From positions 1-64,000 of the forward strand of contig JAVBPA010000033.1 in assembly GCA_031549925.1 (NCBI GenBank): a stretch of DNA of 64,000 nucleotides, in the 5' to 3' direction. The notes under the pieces were generated by a model. It had not been told where the DNA came from and did not search any database. It worked only from the letters and a program-made list of their open reading frames with translations. The DNA comes from JAVBPA01 sp031549925 (GTDB lineage: Bacteria > Bacillota > Clostridia > Oscillospirales > CAG-272). The position numbers and the translations under genes are program-made. Positions 26,630-34,434 of this stretch are shown here, piece after piece (positions within the stretch are counted from its first letter, which is position 1; every line of letters starts with the position of its first letter).

Positions 26630-27084
26630 AATCCGGTATAATTTTTATAATTTCAGTTTTATTAATATTTATTGTATTATTGGGTTCCGTAATATTTTTA
26701 ATAGCATATAATTATGATTTTAATACTTATGAACTTGATGTTATAAATGGTATAGCTTACGGAATCGAAAACGACTGCGTATATATTAAATTAAATGAAC
26801 ATAATAAAAAGTTAAGTAGCTTCGAATCGGAATCAATCAGAGGGATATTAACCATTACTGAAAGAAAAAAAACTTCTCTTCCGCATAAATTAAATGAATC
26901 CCGGCTGCCTGATATAATCTTTGAAATCGAAGAGATTATGAATGTCAGAATCATAAAAAATGATAAAAATACCGACAGTGTTTATATGGTTGCAAAAGTA
27001 TACGGAAAAGAAAGGGTTTTCTTAATAAACGATTACAGAATATATGAAAGAGCGGAAGAATTCTTTTTTTCACAAAATAATTGA
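26626..27084 (+). CDS. Signal-anchored protein, unknown
   Basis: A 152-residue protein with an N-terminal hydrophobic anchor (about 4-27, FIISVLLIFIVLLGSVIFLIA) and a polar extracytoplasmic domain with several short beta-strand-like stretches. A longer frame from TTG at 26605 exists, but the ATG at 26626 forms an ATGA overlap with the preceding stop and starts directly with MKSGIIFI, so I chose it. I recognise no family. The overlap with the preceding DDDGR-type protein suggests the two form a functional pair. Confidence 0.6.
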   Translation: MKSGIIFIISVLLIFIVLLGSVIFLIAYNYDFNTYELDVINGIAYGIENDCVYIKLNEHNKKLSSFESESIRGILTITERKKTSLPHKLNESRLPDIIFEIEEIMNVRIIKNDKNTDSVYMVAKVYGKERVFLINDYRIYERAEEFFFSQNN

Positions 27085-27187
27085 TAAAAATATTTTTATT
27101 TTATATATTTATTGTATTTGCAAATAAAACAAAAATATAATAAAAATCTAAAACTGCAAAATATGAGGATTAATCAAAAAAAAACTA

Positions 27188-27216
27188 TTGACAAAATATT
27201 TTTAATATGATATAAT
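27188..27216 (+). promoter_or_regulatory. Consensus promoter of the tRNA-Met/tRNA-Glu transcript
   Basis: Perfect TTGACA (27188-27193), 17-base spacer and perfect TATAAT (27211-27216) with an extended TGA before the -10. It is the strongest promoter in the window, as expected for a stable-RNA unit. Confidence 0.85.
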
Positions 27217-27253
27217 ACAACTCGCGTCGGTAAAAAAGAACACTTTTGCGTAT

Positions 27254-27330
27254 GGCGGAATAGCTCAGCTGGCTAGAGCAATCGGTTCATACCCGATAGG
27301 TCGTGGGTTCAAATCCAACTTCCGCTACCA
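27254..27330 (+). tRNA. tRNA-Met (CAT), elongator type
   Basis: 77 bases with encoded CCA. The acceptor stem pairs 27254-27260 with 27320-27326 (G:U at the first position), the anticodon stem ATCGG/CCGAT holds the loop TTCATAC, and the anticodon CAT is at 27288-27290. The T loop is TTCAAAT. The paired acceptor start and body resemble elongator Met tRNA, not initiator; a tRNA-Ile2 (lysidine-modified CAT) cannot be fully excluded by eye. Confidence 0.9.
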
Positions 27331-27335
27331 TATAA

Positions 27336-27410
27336 GGCCCGTTGGTCAAGAGGCTAAGACACCGCCCTTTCACGGCGGTAACAGGGGTTCGATTCCCCTA
27401 CGGGTCACCA
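27336..27410 (+). tRNA. tRNA-Glu (TTC)
   Basis: 75 bases with encoded CCA, five bases after tRNA-Met. The acceptor stem GGCCCGT pairs with ACGGGTC, the anticodon stem CCGCC/GGCGG holds the loop CTTTCAC, and the anticodon TTC is at 27369-27371. It shares the promoter and terminator with tRNA-Met. Confidence 0.95.
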
Positions 27411-27419
27411 TATATATTT

Positions 27420-27446
27420 AAATCGAGGGTTGCGCCCTCGATTTTT
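27420..27446 (+). terminator. Terminator of the tRNA transcript
   Basis: A ten-base stem, AAATCGAGGG (27420-27429) with CCCTCGATTT (27435-27444), five-base loop, then TT and an AT-rich tail. It begins nine bases after the tRNA-Glu CCA. Confidence 0.85.
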
Positions 27447-27521
27447 ACTATTCTAACTTATGATGATAATACTTTATTTAAAGATTTACAGGCTGATTTT
27501 GTTATAAACGTTTTGTTTTTA

Positions 27522-27563
27522 AATCAATGATTTTAGAATCAATGATTTTAGAATCAATGATTT
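27522..27563. repeat. 15-bp tandem repeat with ATCAATGAT core
   Basis: The unit AATCAATGATTTTAG occurs at 27522-27536 and 27537-27551, with a third partial copy to 27563. Each unit contains ATCAATGAT, an inverted repeat of ATCA around one base. It lies about 200 bases upstream of the MATE gene. Confidence 0.7.
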
Positions 27564-27758
27564 CATGGATTCAATTTTTTATTGAAAATCATTTCTGTCA
27601 AATCTATTTTTAAAAATTATATTTTATAAATTAATAATATCATAAAAATCGGAGGTGGTTTGTCCTTAAAAATATATTTGTAAAAAATTAAGAATATCTG
27701 TTTTTATTTTTTGTCTTAATATGTTTTTAATTTTATATATTTAATAGGGCTCATAGCA

Positions 27759-29156
27759 ATGATTAATATTTATTCAACTAAACATATGATTAAACCAACG
27801 TTTTGCAGAGGTGAAATACCTTCTACAAAAGAAGCTTATAAAAATTTAGCGAGAATTGCGCTGCCTTCTGTCGCAGAAATGGTTTTGGCTAGCTTAATAG
27901 GTTCGGTTGATACAATGATGGTGGGCAATTTAGGAGCTTCCGCTATTGCCTCCGTAGGCTTGACGGGACAACCGAGAATGCTTTTGTTATCGATATTTTT
28001 TGCGATAAATATGGGGCTTACCGCGGTTATATCAAGAAGAAAAGGCGAAGAAAGACGCGAAGACGCCCAATCCACGCTCCGCTATATGATGGTGATTATT
28101 TTTATAATATCCATCGTTATCAGTATCGCAGCTTTAATTTTTACCGAACCGCTGATGAAATTATCGGGTGCGATACCAGGCGAAACTTTAGAGGGGTCTA
28201 TAATATATTTTCGTATAATGATTATATCGGTTCCGATAAACGCTCTTACAATGTCAGTAACAGCTTCCCTCAGGGGTATTGGAAATACTAAAGTTACGAT
28301 GTATGTAAATACGATTTCTAATATTATAAATATAATTTGTAATTTTTTATTGATTGAAGGAAGATTCGGATTTCCCAGACTTGAACTGGCGGGAGCGGCG
28401 CTGGCATCTGTTATCGGAATGGCTGTCGGTTTTATTTTATGTATTGTTGTTATATTCAATAAAGATTGTTATTTATACATATCTCCGAAAAATTCCTGGA
28501 TTCCTAAAATAGATAAAGTACGTCCTGTTTTAAAAGTCGGAGGAAACGCTGTCTTAGAACAAATCGCACTTAGGATAGGATTTTTTATATTTGCCAAAAT
28601 GGTAGCCGGACTTGGAACCGATAATTTCGCGACTCATCAAATTTGCATGCAATTTTTAAATATTACGTTTACTATAGGAGACGGAATCGGAGTTGCTGCG
28701 ACTAGTCTGGTGGGTCAAAACATGGGAAGAGAACGGCCGGATGTTTCAATGATATACGGTAAAGTTGCCCAGCGTGCGGCTTTAACGATTTCCCTTGTCC
28801 TGGTTGCTGTAATTATTGCGTTCCGTGTTCCTTTTATAAAATTATTCAATAATGAACCGCATATTGTAGAACTCGGTTCACAGGTTATGATAATTGTCGC
28901 GCTGTTCCAGCCTTTTCAAACTTCGTCTGTCGTTATATCAGGCTGCCTGCGCGGGAGCGGAGACACTAAATATGTCGCCCTTATCATGCTAATCTGTATA
29001 ACATTTATACGTCCATTTGTATGTTATATGAATTTAAATGTTTTCAATTTGGGACTTGTCGGCGCTTGGGCTGCCTCTATGTTAGATATGATTATAAGAA
29101 TGGTTGCGGTTTATACACGTTTTGCCAGTTTTAAATGGGCTAACATAAAAGTATAA
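27759..29156 (+). CDS. MATE family efflux transporter
   Basis: A 465-residue polytopic protein with about twelve hydrophobic segments in two halves, typical of MATE cation- or H+-coupled drug/toxin exporters. Family segments include ALPSVAEMVLASLIGSVDTM in the first membrane region, VGLTGQPRMLLLS, and QTSSVVISGCLRGSGDTK in the second half. The start ATG at 27759 has only a weak AGGG about 12 bases upstream; the next Met (27786) is possible. No regulator gene is adjacent. The exported compound is unknown. Confidence 0.9.
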   Translation: MINIYSTKHMIKPTFCRGEIPSTKEAYKNLARIALPSVAEMVLASLIGSVDTMMVGNLGASAIASVGLTGQPRMLLLSIFFAINMGLTAVISRRKGEERREDAQSTLRYMMVIIFIISIVISIAALIFTEPLMKLSGAIPGETLEGSIIYFRIMIISVPINALTMSVTASLRGIGNTKVTMYVNTISNIINIICNFLLIEGRFGFPRLELAGAALASVIGMAVGFILCIVVIFNKDCYLYISPKNSWIPKIDKVRPVLKVGGNAVLEQIALRIGFFIFAKMVAGLGTDNFATHQICMQFLNITFTIGDGIGVAATSLVGQNMGRERPDVSMIYGKVAQRAALTISLVLVAVIIAFRVPFIKLFNNEPHIVELGSQVMIIVALFQPFQTSSVVISGCLRGSGDTKYVALIMLICITFIRPFVCYMNLNVFNLGLVGAWAASMLDMIIRMVAVYTRFASFKWANIKV

Positions 29157-29234
29157 TTTTTGTACGATTGTTTAATACACCTTATGTATTTATATGAAAT
29201 TTATCCAAAAAGTAAATATTATATAAATAAACTA

Positions 29235-29263
29235 TTGATTTTTATTATATAATATGTTATAAT
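29235..29263 (+). promoter_or_regulatory. Promoter of the 42-codon anchor-module gene
   Basis: TTGATT (29235-29240), 17-base spacer, TATAAT (29258-29263) with extended TGT. Its surroundings (29221-29263) match 29421-29463 at about 37 of 43 positions, exactly 200 bases downstream. Confidence 0.7.
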
Positions 29264-29290
29264 AATATTGATATTTTGGAGGTGGTATAT

Positions 29291-29419
29291 ATGTATACGA
29301 CAGTTATCATTACGAGCAGAATTGCAGCCGCGCAAACTGCCGATATATTTTCATTAACAATCGTTTTATTGGCAATTGCTGCCGCTGTTGTTTCCGTATT
29401 ACTAAAAAAAAATAAATAA
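29291..29419 (+). CDS. 42-residue protein consisting of an anchor-like module
   Basis: A short gene with GGAGG 8 bases before its ATG and its own promoter. The protein has a 12-residue N-terminus, a QTADIF motif (about 15-20), a hydrophobic segment of about 18-20 residues and a KKNK tail. Its last 30 residues align without gaps to the last 30 of the secreted protein at 29498-30280, with 16 identities including QTADIF. There it is a C-terminal anchor; here it stands alone with no secretion signal before it. It could be an independent membrane micro-protein or a remnant of a duplicated gene. The motif and homology are direct; the role is unknown. Confidence 0.7.
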   Translation: MYTTVIITSRIAAAQTADIFSLTIVLLAIAAAVVSVLLKKNK

Positions 29420-29434
29420 ATTATAAATATTCTA

Positions 29435-29463
29435 TTGATTTTTTTTATATGTTATGTTATAAT
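29435..29463 (+). promoter_or_regulatory. Promoter of the secreted QTADIF protein
   Basis: TTGATT (29435-29440), 17-base spacer, TATAAT (29458-29463) with extended TGT, near-identical to the promoter 200 bases upstream. Confidence 0.7.
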
Positions 29464-29497
29464 GAACGCACCATAATAAAAAGGAGAAAAATCTGTT

Positions 29498-30280
29498 ATG
29501 AAAAAAGCAATTAGTCTTTTAACCGTTGCAATAATGGTAATATTTACTTTCGCATTGACAGTATCAGCAGCTGGTCCGGCAGTAATTTGGGATTTCACAG
29601 ACAGCGCAAACGCTCTTATTTACAATGCGGACGGCACTTATCTCGGTTCCGGCACACCTAATAATATCAACCTTGCTTATGATGCAACAGAAAAATGTAT
29701 CAAAGGTGAAATTATCGGAGGCGACCCTTACTTCCAGATGCCTTTAATAGATCCTACATTACAGGCAGAAAGCAATGCATTTATAAAAGTAAGTTATAAA
29801 ATATTGGGCGCTACATCCCCGGCATGTTCATTCTATTTTACAACTGATACAATATCCTGGTCAGAAGATGGTTCAATGCAATGGGCAATAGACGGCGATG
29901 ACGAACAATGGACAGAACAAATTGTCGATATGTCCGGTTCCGCAGGTTGGGCAGGTCTCGTTGATAAACTCCGTTATGACCCGCTTTCACAAGGTGAAGA
30001 CGGACAAGTTATCTACATTAAGTACATAGCAATATTTGCTTCTGAAGCAGATGCAACCGCATTTGATTTCACAGCATACAAAACACCGGCAGCAGCAGAA
30101 ACAACAGCTCCCGCAGAAACAACAGCAGCTGTTGAAACAGAAGCAGCAGACACAGCAGCAAATACAACAGCTCCGGCAACAACACCGGCAGTTCAAACAG
30201 CGGATATATTCACAGTTTCCATAATTGTTCTTTCTATGGCTTCCGCAGCAGGCGTTGTATTAACAAAGAAATCCAAATAA
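29498..30280 (+). CDS. Secreted protein with Thr/Ala-rich linker and QTADIF C-terminal anchor
   Basis: A 260-residue secreted protein: signal peptide of about 24 residues ending in VSAAG, a globular region (about 28-190) rich in aromatic and acidic residues that looks like a beta-sandwich, a TAPAE-rich linker (about 195-228), then QTADIF, a hydrophobic segment and KKSK. The C-terminal layout (motif, membrane segment, basic tail) matches cell-surface anchors of Gram-positive bacteria, but the motif is not LPxTG; sorting by a sortase is unproven and none is encoded here. AAGGAG lies about 11 bases before the ATG. The globular part could bind carbohydrate; that is a guess. Confidence 0.75.
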   Translation: MKKAISLLTVAIMVIFTFALTVSAAGPAVIWDFTDSANALIYNADGTYLGSGTPNNINLAYDATEKCIKGEIIGGDPYFQMPLIDPTLQAESNAFIKVSYKILGATSPACSFYFTTDTISWSEDGSMQWAIDGDDEQWTEQIVDMSGSAGWAGLVDKLRYDPLSQGEDGQVIYIKYIAIFASEADATAFDFTAYKTPAAAETTAPAETTAAVETEAADTAANTTAPATTPAVQTADIFTVSIIVLSMASAAGVVLTKKSK

Positions 30281-30312
30281 TTAAAAATATTAATTGCGCT
30301 AATAGATAACAT

Positions 30313-30346
30313 AAAGCATGGATCGTAAAAATCCATGCTTTTTTAT
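30313..30346 (+). terminator. Terminator of the secreted QTADIF gene
   Basis: An 11-base stem, AAAGCATGGAT (30313-30323) with ATCCATGCTTT (30331-30341), seven-base loop, then T residues. It lies between convergent genes and works best in the + direction. Confidence 0.85.
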
Positions 30347-30360
30347 TTTGCTTATTATAT

Positions 30361-31377
30361 TTATTTGTCGTATAAATGACATAAAACAATATGACCGTTT
30401 TCATGTTTTAAGGCAGTAGGTACTTCTTTTTTACATTTATCCATGCAGTGACGGCATCTTGTATGAAATTTGCAACCCGGCGGAGGATTTACAGGAGAAG
30501 GAATATTTCCTTCAAGAATTATTCTGTTCATTTTTTTGTTTATATCCGGAATCGGAATAGCACTGAGCAGAGCTTGCGTATAGGGGTGAAGCGGATTTTT
30601 GAATATTTCTTTTTTAGGTCCGAATTCTATAAGAGAACCTAAATACATTACTCCTATAGTATCAGAAATATATTCAACGACCGATAAATCGTGCGAAATA
30701 AAAAGATATGTCAGTTTATACTGCGTTTGTAAATCTTTTAATAGATTTATAATTTGAGCTTGTATTGAAACATCAAGAGCGGAAACCGGTTCATCGCATA
30801 CGATAAATTCGGGATTTAAAGCAAGAGCGCGTGCGATACATATTCTTTGCCGCTGACCTCCTGAAAATTCGTGAGGATAGCGGTCCTTATGATATGATTG
30901 TAAACCGCAGTTTGTCATAATTTTTGAAATATGTCCGGAATATTCGCTTTTAGTTACAATACTATGTTCTCGAACTGCTTCTCCTATTATTTCTCCTACC
31001 GGAAGGCGGGGAGATAAACTGGAATAAGGATCCTGAAAAATTATTTGCATTTTCGGACGTAATTTATTTAAATCGTTTTTGTTCAATTTATAAACGTTTT
31101 GACCCGCAAAAAAAACATCGCCTCCGGTTTTTGGTGTCAAACGCAGTATGGAACGTCCGACGGTAGTTTTTCCGCATCCGGATTCTCCGACAAGACCCAT
31201 GGTTGTTCCGCGCGGAATAGAAAAAGTAATTCCGTCTACTGCCCGGACATAATTCGATACTCTTGAAAATAAACCGGTTTTTATCGGAAAATATGTTTTT
31301 AAATCTTTTATATCAAGTAAATTATTGGGATCGGGGGTTGTGGGATTTAAATTATAATTTTCATTCTTCTTCGCCAT
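30361..31377 (-). CDS. oppF: Oligopeptide ABC transporter ATP-binding protein (OppF-like)
   Basis: ATPase of a peptide importer, 338 residues. Walker A is GESGCGKTT, signature FSGGQRQRI, Walker B IVCDEPVSALD, H-loop SHDLS, and the C-terminal oligopeptide-transporter region with clustered cysteines (PGCKFHTRCRHCMDKC), as in OppD/OppF where it may bind an Fe-S cluster. The position after oppD and the QTQYKLTYLFISHD segment fit OppF. Last gene of a five-gene - strand set; 22 bases separate it from oppD. Confidence 0.92.
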   Translation of the reverse strand: MAKKNENYNLNPTTPDPNNLLDIKDLKTYFPIKTGLFSRVSNYVRAVDGITFSIPRGTTMGLVGESGCGKTTVGRSILRLTPKTGGDVFFAGQNVYKLNKNDLNKLRPKMQIIFQDPYSSLSPRLPVGEIIGEAVREHSIVTKSEYSGHISKIMTNCGLQSYHKDRYPHEFSGGQRQRICIARALALNPEFIVCDEPVSALDVSIQAQIINLLKDLQTQYKLTYLFISHDLSVVEYISDTIGVMYLGSLIEFGPKKEIFKNPLHPYTQALLSAIPIPDINKKMNRIILEGNIPSPVNPPPGCKFHTRCRHCMDKCKKEVPTALKHENGHIVLCHLYDK

Positions 31378-31399
31378 AATATATATTTAACCTTTCCCG

Positions 31400-32599
31400 T
31401 TATCCGTTATCCGAAATAATGTTTTTTTGAGTGGCGTGGTTATAGCAGGAAACATAATGCGTTTCATTTAATCTTTTTTCAATTGGATATAAACCTTCGC
31501 ATATATCGGAACACCTGTCGCATCTGTCTTTAAAATAACAATAATTCGGCATGTTAACCGGATTCGGCACTTTTCCGGGGATATTGTACAAACGATCAAT
31601 TTTTTTAGATAAAACCGGTTTTGAATTCATTAACCCTATCGTATAAGGATGTTTCGGATCATTGAAAATATCTGCCGCAGTCCCTCTTTCAATAACCCTC
31701 CCGGCATACATAACAACTACAAAATCAGCCATTTCCGCAATAACGCCCAAATCATGAGTAATGAGCATAATACTGCTGTTTGTTTTATCTTTTAAATTAC
31801 GGAGCAATTCCAATATTTGAGCTTGTATAGTTACATCAAGCGCGGTCGTCGGTTCGTCCGCTATTATAAGATGAGGGTCGCAGGACAAAGCCATAGCAAT
31901 CATTATACGCTGTCTCATACCGCCCGATAATTCGTGGGGATACATTTTATAAACCCCTTCGGCATTGGCTATACCGACAGTTTTAAGCATGTTAACAGAA
32001 TGTTCGTGAACAGCTTTTTTAGTCATTTCCGAATTATGCAGTGAAATAACTTCATCAAGCTGCATTCCTATTTTGAATACGGGATTCAAGCTTGTCATTG
32101 GTTCCTGAAAAATCATGGATATTTTATTTCCGCGTATTGTTTGTATTATTGAATTAGGAACACGTGTCAGATCATAAACAATATCGCCCGTATCAAACCG
32201 GATAGAGCCTTCGGTAATCTGCCCCTGCGGACGCTGCAATAAATGCATAAGTGAAAGGCTGGTAACAGATTTACCGCATCCGGATTCACCTACTATACCT
32301 ACTGTTTTTCCTCTTGGAATATCAAAAGAGACTCCGTCTACCGCTTTTACAATTCCTACGTCGGTATAAAAATACGTATGAAGATTATCGAATTCAACGA
32401 TATTATTGGAATTTTTCATTGAAGTTATATATTCTTCCGAAGGAATCTTTTTGCGGTTACGCATCTTCTCAAAATATTTTATTGATATATGATTGCTTTT
32501 TGTGATGGCTCTGGATTCTTTCGCACTCAGATAATTTGAATTACCTGTTTTTTCTTCTTTTATTTCTTCTGTATTGTTTTTAATTTGTTTTTCCGACAT
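31400..32599 (-). CDS. oppD: Oligopeptide ABC transporter ATP-binding protein (OppD-like)
   Basis: Second ATPase of the peptide importer. Walker A is GESGCGKSV, signature LSGGMRQRI, Walker B LIIADEPTTALD, H-loop THDLG, and the C-terminal Cys-rich oligopeptide-transporter segment (NYCYFKDRCDRCSDIC). At 399 residues it is longer than the usual 330-360 because of a charged N-terminal extension of about 60 residues before the ATPase core. It lies 8 bases after oppC. Confidence 0.92.
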   Translation of the reverse strand: MSEKQIKNNTEEIKEEKTGNSNYLSAKESRAITKSNHISIKYFEKMRNRKKIPSEEYITSMKNSNNIVEFDNLHTYFYTDVGIVKAVDGVSFDIPRGKTVGIVGESGCGKSVTSLSLMHLLQRPQGQITEGSIRFDTGDIVYDLTRVPNSIIQTIRGNKISMIFQEPMTSLNPVFKIGMQLDEVISLHNSEMTKKAVHEHSVNMLKTVGIANAEGVYKMYPHELSGGMRQRIMIAMALSCDPHLIIADEPTTALDVTIQAQILELLRNLKDKTNSSIMLITHDLGVIAEMADFVVVMYAGRVIERGTAADIFNDPKHPYTIGLMNSKPVLSKKIDRLYNIPGKVPNPVNMPNYCYFKDRCDRCSDICEGLYPIEKRLNETHYVSCYNHATQKNIISDNG

Positions 32600-32607
32600 A
32601 TGGATTC

Positions 32608-34419
32608 CTACCGTTTCATTTTTGGGTCAAATGCGTCACGTAAACCGTCGCCTATAAAATTAAATCCGAGAACTGTAATTAAAATTAAAAATCCTGCCGG
32701 AATCCAGACGAACAGATAATTTGTCATAACAAAGCTGTCGTTAACTGCGTTTACAATATTTCCCCACGAGGCATACGGATATTTTACACCCAAATTTAAA
32801 AATGAAAGTGTCGCTTCCGTTAAGATTATTCCTCCGAGTCCCATTGTGGCGTATACAATTAGCTGAGGGATAACATTTGGTATCAAATGCTGAAATATTT
32901 TTCTTGTTGTAGATATTCCCAGTGCTTCCGCCGCTGTCATAAATTCCTGTTCGCGGAGCGACAATATTTGGCCGCGTACAACCCTTGCTATGCCTGTCCA
33001 GCCCGTTACGCCGAGTATTACCATTAATAGATATATACGCAGCGCAGCGCTTACTTTCAATGTGCTCATGACAGAGCCGAGTATTAAATAAAGCGGGATA
33101 TTAGGTATACAATTTATTGTATCGACAATCCTCATTATAACAGTGTCAATCCATCCGGTGAAATATCCGGAAATACCCCCCATTATAACACCGATAAATA
33201 TTTCTATAAATATTACAACGAAACCGATTGTGAGTGATATTCTGCCGCCGTACATCAAGCGGGTTAACAAGTCCATTCCGTAACCGTCCGTTCCCACCGG
33301 ATGTTTTATACTCGGCGGAGCAAAAACGTCAAGTAAATCCACAGCGTCTATAGTCCGTATTACAAATTCCATGTCTTTGCGTTCAATCGTATAGGTTGTT
33401 TCATTACCGTTTGTATCAGTGTATATAAAATCGCTTGCCCCCGCTTTTAAAGCTTTGTCGAATTCATCTCGGAAAGCTATTGAAATAGTTATACTTTCCG
33501 CTATCGGAGTAACAAGCAGATTAGTGATATCAGCATAATTTATTGCTTCTCCGTTTCCCGTATCCTTTGATATTACTGTTTTATTTTCTTTTGTAATAAA
33601 ATTATACGAAACACCGTTTAACGAAAAATTATTTTCATTCCGTGACAGAGCTATTTCTGCGGCGAGAGCTGTATCATAGGATATTGTTTCATTATTATCA
33701 TAAGGGGTAAATATATCTTTCGACAATAGAACGGTATCTATTTTTTTATAAATATAAGAGGAACGTTTTGAAAGAAAAACGTAATATTCATCGTTTTGAT
33801 AATTAAAAGACGCTCCGCTTTCTCCTTCTTTGACTATCTTATCCGCTTCCTCAATAAAATCCTCGTTTAAAGATGAAGTTGAAAGAGGTGTATAACTAGT
33901 TTTACCCGCGACAGTAACAAACGAAGCGATTTTTATTTCTTGAAATAAATAATATGTGTCCTCAGATATTTTTTCGATATAATAAACGATTTCATCGTTG
34001 TCAATTTTTGCGCTGAAATTATTTTGGTTGTTGTTCAAGCTTAATATGAACGTAGCTTTCGCTATCGAGTTGAAATTATAACCTTCACGGATCAGATAGT
34101 AATAATTTTCATTATAAGTAGCTCCCGCATAAATTTTAGGTTCATTTTCAACTTTCATAAATTGCTGTGTTTCTGTATACGGAGAAATTATCGGTCCTAA
34201 AAATGAAAATAAAAACATTGCGATTATGATAATAAGCCCTATCATCGCTAAACGGTTTCTGAAAAAACGTTTTAACACAAGCATGGAAGGGGACAAAACT
34301 TTTATCCGGTTTTCATCGTCAAGCGCAGGATGAGATACTTTTTTTGTTGATTTGTTTTTATTTAAATCTACATTTTTATTATTTTGGTTGTCTTTTGAAT
34401 GACGGTCGTCTTTTTTCAT
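32608..34419 (-). CDS. oppC: Oligopeptide ABC transporter permease OppC with repeat insertion
   Basis: Permease of the peptide importer. It has the OppC N-terminal helix (about 57-78, AMIGLIIIIAMFLFSFLGPI) and then the usual HPVGTDGYGMDLLTRLMYG segment (from His373) and five membrane segments with the EAA-type loop EFMTAAEALGIS. Between residues about 83 and 365, where normal OppC has only a short loop, there is an insertion of about 285 residues with no hydrophobic segment; by topology it lies outside the cell. It shows four repeat-like units centred on NNFS (135), ASFNY (205), NNFS (265) and SDFIY (331). The protein is 603 residues against about 300 normally. Confidence 0.9.
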   Translation of the reverse strand: MKKDDRHSKDNQNNKNVDLNKNKSTKKVSHPALDDENRIKVLSPSMLVLKRFFRNRLAMIGLIIIIAMFLFSFLGPIISPYTETQQFMKVENEPKIYAGATYNENYYYLIREGYNFNSIAKATFILSLNNNQNNFSAKIDNDEIVYYIEKISEDTYYLFQEIKIASFVTVAGKTSYTPLSTSSLNEDFIEEADKIVKEGESGASFNYQNDEYYVFLSKRSSYIYKKIDTVLLSKDIFTPYDNNETISYDTALAAEIALSRNENNFSLNGVSYNFITKENKTVISKDTGNGEAINYADITNLLVTPIAESITISIAFRDEFDKALKAGASDFIYTDTNGNETTYTIERKDMEFVIRTIDAVDLLDVFAPPSIKHPVGTDGYGMDLLTRLMYGGRISLTIGFVVIFIEIFIGVIMGGISGYFTGWIDTVIMRIVDTINCIPNIPLYLILGSVMSTLKVSAALRIYLLMVILGVTGWTGIARVVRGQILSLREQEFMTAAEALGISTTRKIFQHLIPNVIPQLIVYATMGLGGIILTEATLSFLNLGVKYPYASWGNIVNAVNDSFVMTNYLFVWIPAGFLILITVLGFNFIGDGLRDAFDPKMKR

Positions 34420-34434
34420 TAAAAATAACCTCCG

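Larger units (their letters stand above)
27411..27758. other. Intergenic region with terminator, tandem repeat and orphan Shine-Dalgarno
   Basis: This 348-base gap holds the tRNA terminator, a 15-base tandem repeat (27522-27563), and GGAGGTGGT at 27651-27659, the same nine bases that precede the 42-codon gene at 29291. Here that ribosome-site-like sequence leads only to a seven-codon frame that starts at TTG 27660, too close to be a convincing gene. No clear promoter for the MATE gene was seen. Confidence 0.5.

Noticed and set aside
27660..27683. Seven-codon TTG-started leader peptide after GGAGGTGGT
   Set aside because: The start is only 3 bases after the ribosome-site core and the frame is too short to support; recorded only as a possible remnant.
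30036..30224. Gln-rich and Cys-rich open frames over the secreted QTADIF gene
   Set aside because: They are shifted or antisense readings of the Thr/Ala-rich linker codons, with no start signals of their own.
30160..30280. LPxTG sortase signal at the end of the secreted protein
   Set aside because: There is no LPxTG or NPxTN; only QTADIF precedes the hydrophobic stretch, and no sortase gene is in the window.
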